This document shows positions 57,665 through 64,000 of a stretch of 64,000 nucleotides of DNA, one piece after another. A program made the translations under genes and the position numbers. How positions within the stretch are numbered: position 1 is the first letter of the stretch; each line of letters begins with the position of its first letter. The notes beneath the pieces are model-generated. The model saw only the letters and a list, made by a program, of their open reading frames with translations. It was not told the DNA's origin and ran no database searches. The stretch is taken from assembly GCA_032191485.1 (NCBI GenBank), contig JAVDOI010000004.1, positions 19,456,943-19,520,942 of the forward strand, read 5' to 3'. The DNA is from Leptoclinus maculatus. Lineage: Eukaryota > Chordata > Actinopteri > Perciformes > Stichaeidae.

Positions 57665-59060
57665 ACAATACAAGGACATATATATATTTGAGCCTGATTA
57701 GAAGGATTTGTTGGTGAAGTAGGCTAATCAAGACCAAGTCCACATTTTAAAGATTGATTTTGGAAAAAGCTCTCACTTCTTTAGATCTAAATGGTCAAAC
57801 AAAATCAAATTTGACAATTTACCTATAAATAAATAAATCGGTTCCCTTTACATCTCAACCTTGAGTGTTTAAGTGTTTCTCTCACATTTCCCCTTGAGCA
57901 GTTTAAAAGTTAGATAAAACCATGTTTCCCTACAATGTAAGAGTGCAGCTTCATCTGGTTTTTACACAAATTGTTTGAAGTGATATCATGCTTATTAGTT
58001 AATTATCCATACTACATTTCCTGTGATTCCGAATGAAATATTTCTTCTATGTTTGAAAATGTAATGACTAGAAGGTAAAAGGAAGTTATGTGGGTCGAAA
58101 GAAAACATGGCAATACTACTCAAGAATTCTTTGTAATGACCCAAAACTATTAGTACTTCAACTATGCAATAACAATACACAACATCTGAATGAGACAAAT
58201 ATGATATAAATGAATATAAAAATAATTATTTTATTTATCCCATATTACATTATGTATTGTAGCGGACATATTTGTCATTGGATAAATCAGTAGACTAAAT
58301 CAGTATCTTAAAAAAATACCAACAGATTCTGCAGTATTACGCAGATGCTGGCAAAGTTAAGAAGGCTTTTGAAAAAAATCTTTAATCAGCTTTCAAAGAA
58401 AAACTTTTCTCCTTCAGTCCAACACTGTGTACACAAGTTTGAATTGCTGGTACTTGCATCTCACAAGAAAACTTGACAGTGATCAAAGGAACATGAATTG
58501 AATTCTTGAGTCTCTGTAGTTGGATGTTGTGTTGAACAAGGACAAGATCAAGATGTCCTTAACCACAAGCATCACACTGCTTCATTTTTCTCAATTAAGA
58601 TATCTTCTCCCTTTTCTTTTTTATTCCTTATCAAGATCAAATGTGATTTTAAAACTCTGCTACATCTGATACGCTCCTTTTCTTTAAACATTAAACACAA
58701 GCGTAAGGCTGGTCCCAGAAGGGCCTTTTTGACTGTGTGTGCAGCCTGGGAGACAAAGTGTGGCTTCATCGCCATCATTTGTCTCCCGAATGCCCAAGCA
58801 TGTTGACAACATAGACTTAACCTCAGGAGCTGGTGTCAAGCTGATGCTATTAATTTATGTCCAAGGGGAAGCTTCTTTGTCACTGATAGCAGTAGCTATC
58901 TGTCTTCTGTTGACATTCAGAGGCAGGAGCTGCTGATTTGGACAAAGCCGTTCTGGACAACACTTCTTTTATAGAGTGTTCATGATGCTACAAACAGTTT
59001 ATTAACCGCATCATGAATTTAACAAATAACAAAAAAAAAGAAAATAGTTTGTCTGTGTGT
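57665..59060. other. AT-rich unique sequence
   Basis: No gene, repeat or motif cluster beyond scattered A/T runs (for example 59029-59038). Confidence 0.55.
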
Positions 59061-59065
59061 AAGTA

Positions 59066-59325
59066 CTAGGCTTGGGCGATAAAACAAGATTATGGTTCAA
59101 TACGATATTGGTTGGCCAGGATAATGGTCCTGACCTGTCCTCGATGACGGAATATATTCAATGATAAAACTGCCTGTTAGGAATTTTGCGCTACATTCAG
59201 GATCTCTCTTTTTCTCTTGCTTTCTCTAAATGCTTCTTCACGCATTAATAACGATTAATAATTAATACAACTAATTAGAATGTCCACCGAATTAATGAAG
59301 CTTCAAATTATTCAGTACAGCCCAA
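59066..59325. mobile_element. cgatat-type MITE-like relic
   Basis: Begins ctaggcttgggcgataaaac and continues with caatacgatattgg, resembling the common fish terminus agggctgggcgatat...cgatatt. 59245-59320 has ataacgattaataattaata words and ends near gtacagcccaac, whose complement (gttgggctgtac) is a plausible opposite terminus. Degraded, non-coding. Confidence 0.45.
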
Positions 59326-59329
59326 CGTT

Positions 59330-62000
59330 GCCCTTACTCCAACATTAAAGATATCCACTCACTCACAAACGTACCCAAAATCAATATTGCCCTACATTGT
59401 ATACTGTATCGAAAAAAATGATAGTTTCAGGACATGTTTTAAGTTACAGCCACAGACACCAATTTTGGAGCGTACAATATTTATATAGGTTTTTAATGTT
59501 GGTACAGGCTGTTTTGCCAACTTTCATTCCACATGAATATGTTTGCTGGGAGGTAAAGCAGAACAGAAGGATCCACAGATTAATTTCACGCAGTTACTAC
59601 GCTGAGATGCAAGATGCTTTCAATATTCAAAGGCAGATGCTTGCATTTTAGCCCTTAAGAACAGATTGACTCACAAATCTTCCAGCCTCTCACTTTGCAG
59701 ATGTTTAGAGCACTTGATGTGTCATGGCTCCACTGTACAGCAATTGACTACAGCATATAACCTTATTTTCTCCTCACTATTCAAAGGCCATTTGCAAGGT
59801 AAATTGAGGTGGTGTATAAATCACTGCATCGGCTTTCAACAACAGAGAAAGAATACATTCTCTAAAGTGTTTTGTGTATTGACTATACACATTATTCTTA
59901 TTATTTGACTTTTATCATTTCTATTTTTGTGTGCATTAGTCTCCAATTGTTTCACTGTTGATTTACATTAACCCAGTTTGGGGCAGTGCCCAGCATAACT
60001 CCTGTCAATTACTAATCAGCACCTGTACTAGAGCAGTTTGGATATGGGTGCCTTGTGCGAGAGCATCCCGAGCAACTCTATATTCTCATAGTGGACTCAT
60101 AGGACTCCTTCATGTATTTAACCCAGATGTTCCCACACTGTGCTCAAAATAGTGTTTTTCTCACCAGAGGATTCAAATCTCATCATTAAACTCTTATATT
60201 TATCCTTCACTAAGCTTCTATATACCTTAGTCTTTCAGATGAGTTCCCATTGGGTACCAGCAACATCTGTTTCCTCTCTTTACCACTTGTTTCCCAACAG
60301 ACACTCTCTGAACTAGAAGTACACACCACCCAGAACACATCTCAAACACTCGTTTCTTTTCGCGCAGTGAGCCGTTAATCTTGTTGCCCGCATACTTTCA
60401 CAAACTTGAGCTCACTTTTTTAGCTAAAGTGCATTATGAGGCCTGGAAGAAATCTAGCATCTCTGCCCCATCGCTACCGTCTCTCATACGCTATATATTG
60501 CGAACTCCGACTGCATGTCGACATCACGTCTCCCTGGCAGAGAATCGGCCTTATTTTTTCCAAACTGGAGAGAAAAAAAAAAAGAGAACCTTGGAGTGAA
60601 GGAGAGCAAAAACACACGGTAGTAGGTCAGAGGTTGTCTAGGAGTGATGAATGAGCAAATAAATATGTGTCCGGGATATGGGCCTCATGGAGCAGCATTC
60701 CGTTCCACATTCCGCTATTGGAGATCATGCCCACGACACGGTTCCTATAGTAACATCGCACAAGACTTTGGCAAAAGGTTTACCCCGAAATTGGAGCAGT
60801 TCCATAGAATATAGGCGGTGAAAATACATGACATGCTCTGCTGTAATTCCATGCTATGTGTATCACACTGTCCAAAAAGCAGTGAGTCCACTCCTGTCCT
60901 ACACAAACTAGAGCTAGCTCAGCGCCTCTTTATGCTCATCTCATGTGTCTCACAGGATTCAGGCTTGACATCTTGTACTCCGTCTGAGTTCCAGTGTACA
61001 CTTACAGTAGCTATCGGTTATTTGTGGCCTGTTACAGCACGGACACAGCTTCGCAGCAGCTCATCTGTCATGATATGTTTCTGCTCTGTACGTCTCAAAT
61101 TCCACTTGTTGTCAGATCAACTTTAGGAGATGGCGCCCTCTGTTGAAAACGCTGTCACTTATTCATTAATTGATCTACATAAATATTATTGGGATCGAGG
61201 AGCTTGTCATTCTGACATGTATCTTAACTCAAGGTGAAATAAAACGACAGCAAATTGTGCTTAAAAAACTGTCAAGGACTGTCTCCCCATACGTATTTAT
61301 AAAGGAAAATATGACCAACGTATGACCAACTGAAACTGCAACAGCAATATGTAATTTGTTCTGTTTATTAGACTAAATGTTGTTGGCATTGTCAACTAGA
61401 TCAAGACGTTTCAATTCCCCTGCAGGGAAGGGGTAAATACTGCCTTTTTGTTTATTGCATCTTCTATCGCTGCAAATCACAGACTCGCACTTAAGCAAGC
61501 AACTTACAGTAGGATGGGGATACCAAGTAGGAGACCATCTTTAAACATAAAACCCATGCTGTCATGATGAAAAACACCCACCAAGGTGGCCTTCAGCCCA
61601 TTACTGAATCCCTATAAGCTCCAGGGAGGCTGTTCAGTAGTTAGCCTTGACCTCTGACCTCCCTATAGAGGGGGGTCACCCAGGAAGGTAATTTCTCCAC
61701 TATAGCGCAATATAACTAGTACTGCAAAACACAGCAAGCCACACAATTCTATTTTCATAGTGTTACATCCCTTATGACACTAGTTTCAAATGTAGCATCT
61801 TTGCCAAGACAGAGAGCTGGCAACTCCTGTTGATTACCAGCGTGGAGTCTCTGTACCATTAAACATGCCTGGGTGGACTAAGCTCTTACTCCTGTGCCAG
61901 ATACCACATGCAGACTTTAAGAGCTTTGATGGCTTCATCGCCACCCTGCATAATAGATGGAGAGGGGGGTATAAGAGCAAGTTCCTCAAGTGGCCACAGC
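59330..62000. other. Unique non-coding sequence
   Basis: Several short + frames (59397-59651, 60818-61126), none protein-like. 60571-60583 is an A run. No repeat family is recognised. Confidence 0.5.
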
Positions 62001-64000
62001 CGGCTTGTTTGCTTATCAGTTTAAGTTCCTTTAACTAATCAGTTGTTGGAAAAAAAAGCAAAAGGAAGATTTCCTTCTGCCTAGTTAAGTGTCCAGTCAA
62101 TACTAACCTGGCACTAGCTCATCTAGTAAAATCCTGCCAGAATACCCATGAGTGCTAATGTAGGTGAGGAGGTGCCTAAGGAGGACTGGGCATAAGAACC
62201 TGCCAAGAGATTATCGGTTCATCTGAAGCGCTTTACAGATTCATAGAGGTGAGAAAAAGTGGGTGGCACCTATCCATGTGGCGAGAAACGGAGAATGTGC
62301 AACCAGCCTGCAGGCTGTTGCCGCGCTCTAGCTACCTCCGAATGAAAACTCAGACATCAATGAAGTTTTAGATAAGAATACATATTCAATGGGTAGAATA
62401 CTGCTGAACTCAAGTTCTGACAATCTGACAATTTTTGCAAGAATTTTGATGACATATAAACCTCCTAAGGAGTCATGTCCTTTGTATTTTGGGCCAAAAA
62501 GAAGAAGGCCCAGCTACACCGCATGTCAAAGAAGCCACTTTCGTAAAGGTGCCGAAAAAGGGATCTTGACACTTGAATAAAATGAAAATTTGAAGTTCAA
62601 ATAAACTGTGACAGCTCTGAGCAGTTAACTTACTGGAAGAGAAAGCGAGAAATTGAGGAGGATATCCATAACATAGGTCCCTTTGTTGAAATAAGTCTTA
62701 AAACATATTTCTTTTACATATCCAGCCAAGATTACCCCCCAGGATGAATGTTCTAAGTCAGCCCATGATGTTTTGCTCTCTGAGGGAAAAGTTTTTTTAA
62801 ACTAAGTGCAAACTAAGATTTCATTTCCATTCTATAAAATCAATACCTTCACAAAGTTTCAGGGTCTGACCAGTATTTCCAGCCAACAGCTTTTGTAATA
62901 CAGTCGTAAAAAACACACACCTGATTTCTTCTTTTCAGGGGACGTTCATTGATATATTCAGTCATTTCAACAACACACAAATTTCTGTTCTTTAACGTTA
63001 ATGTCCATTTCATGGTCAGGGTACATTAGCGATTTGTAAGTAACTCTTACCAAATGTTCATGATGAATTATTGAGAATCACTTACCAGGAATTACTTTGT
63101 CAGTTTAGCTGTCACCTTTTCACTCATATCTGACTGAAGCTCTCCTCAGAGGAAACACTTTGCAAACTTCTGCAATGTCAAATGCAGCTCCAATTGAACT
63201 TTACAGATGGAAGATGCTGTCGAAGATTTTTGATAGATATCATTATTTAAACATGGTGCATAGGAAAATTGCGGAGTCAAACATTTCCACATCAGCAGAT
63301 TACTCTGATAACGTCAGAGAAAGTTTTTCTATGTTGAGGGAGCGGAGTAACCTGAAAGAGGAGGAAAGCAAACTGGAAGGACATGAAAGAATTCCTTTGA
63401 CTTTCAAATAAATGAGGTATATCAAACATGTAGTCCTTTTTTTTATATAAGACAGTGCCAGTGCTATGCTAAATAGTCCTCTCACTATCCAGTAAAGCCC
63501 TGGCCAGAAATATGATTTGCTTAGAACCCCTTTTCTCTACCCATTCTCTTAAAAAAATATAATCCTGAATGCTTAAATATGCTATCAATTTGTTGCGGGT
63601 TAGTTCCAGTATGTGTTTTTGGCAACGTTTTCTGTGGGTGGCAGAAAGACAAGTTGGAGAAAAAAAATGAGGCAAAAACTGAGTATTTCGGTCTTGGACA
63701 GCAGAGCAGTAGTTAGGAAGTAGCTGCAAGAAGCCGACTCTCCCTCGATAATGAACTAGGTCTTTTTTTTTCTTTTGCTGGGGAGCTTTTGTTGCCAATT
63801 TGGTGGTGCCTGTGGGAGCCAGTTTTTTTTCCCTCTTCTATTTTTCTTCTCTCCATCTCAAAGTAAAATCACCTGGGATGTAATTAATTAATTAGAATCA
63901 GTGCGCCAAGCTGGGGGGTGGGTGTGCTGGGCACATGTGTTTTTCGTGGTGCGCTGTGGTTGATGTGTTCCGGGTGATTGGGATTAATAACAGGGGGCCA
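62000..64000. other. Unique non-coding sequence to window end
   Basis: The + frame 63160-63411 (83 codons, Ser/Glu/Arg-rich) is the most protein-like of this part but has no splice signals or family match. The end of the window carries tgtaattaattaattag near 63878-63894, a TAATTA cluster in repeat-free sequence. T runs occur at 63762-63770 and 63823-63830. Confidence 0.5.

Noticed and set aside
61480..61550. Resemblance to the 3' half of 5S rRNA (ggatggggatacc...gtaggagaccatc)
   Set aside because: The order of motifs is wrong and the internal control region is absent.
1..64000. CRISPR arrays, bacterial operons, tRNA, rRNA or a complete viral or retroviral copy
   Set aside because: Scanned for spaced identical repeats, tRNA B-box words, rRNA words and long pol-type frames. 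None was present, and the sequence is plainly vertebrate nuclear DNA.

Overview
This is a 64 kb stretch of vertebrate nuclear DNA, most likely from a teleost fish. The signs are AT-rich non-coding sequence with abundant long (CA)n/(TG)n microsatellites, homopolymer G/C/A/T runs, and relics that look like common fish repeats: a ZBED/hAT-like transposase scrap, a non-LTR retrotransposon tail ending in an ATCT repeat, cgatat-type MITE-like sequence, and a minisatellite of AATATTATGACTTTATT-like units. I found no complete protein-coding gene, rRNA or tRNA. Almost all open frames are short and in sequence of chance composition, so the window reads as a gene desert or the inside of a very large intron. 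Repeat family assignments come from remembered consensus patterns, not from a search.

Layout. 1-15 kb: unique non-coding sequence with purine-rich tracts, several microsatellites, a relic repeat at 3.5 kb, a near-perfect short-loop palindrome at 5.56 kb and a possible MITE at 8.4 kb. 15.07-15.18 kb: an 11-bp minisatellite bounded on both sides by perfect hairpins built from the same words. 15.4-17.2 kb: two more repeat relics. 17.3-26.7 kb: mostly unique sequence with stretches that look constrained (homeobox-type AT motifs, few repeats), plus a 41-nt block with excellent splice signals at 20.94 kb. 26.9-36.6 kb: the most repeat-laden third, with long CA/TG tracts, two diverged copies of one element at 31.0 and 33.9 kb (the first holding a hAT/BED-finger-like coding relic), a LINE-like tail at 33.2 kb and a CpG-rich patch at 30.5 kb. 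37-49 kb: unique sequence, including the longest open frame of the window (39.0-39.7 kb, 244 codons from a GTG). 49.56-50.3 kb: a striking inverted repeat whose arms of about 106 and 118 bp match base for base apart from two indels, around an A-rich spacer. 52.7-64 kb: unique sequence with several candidate conserved regulatory blocks rich in TAATTA-type motifs.

No operon-like or pathway organisation is visible. If the window has a function it is probably regulatory (enhancer-bearing non-coding DNA) or intronic. The most unusual structures are the 49.6 kb inverted repeat, the 15.1 kb hairpin-minisatellite composite and the 5.56 kb palindrome.
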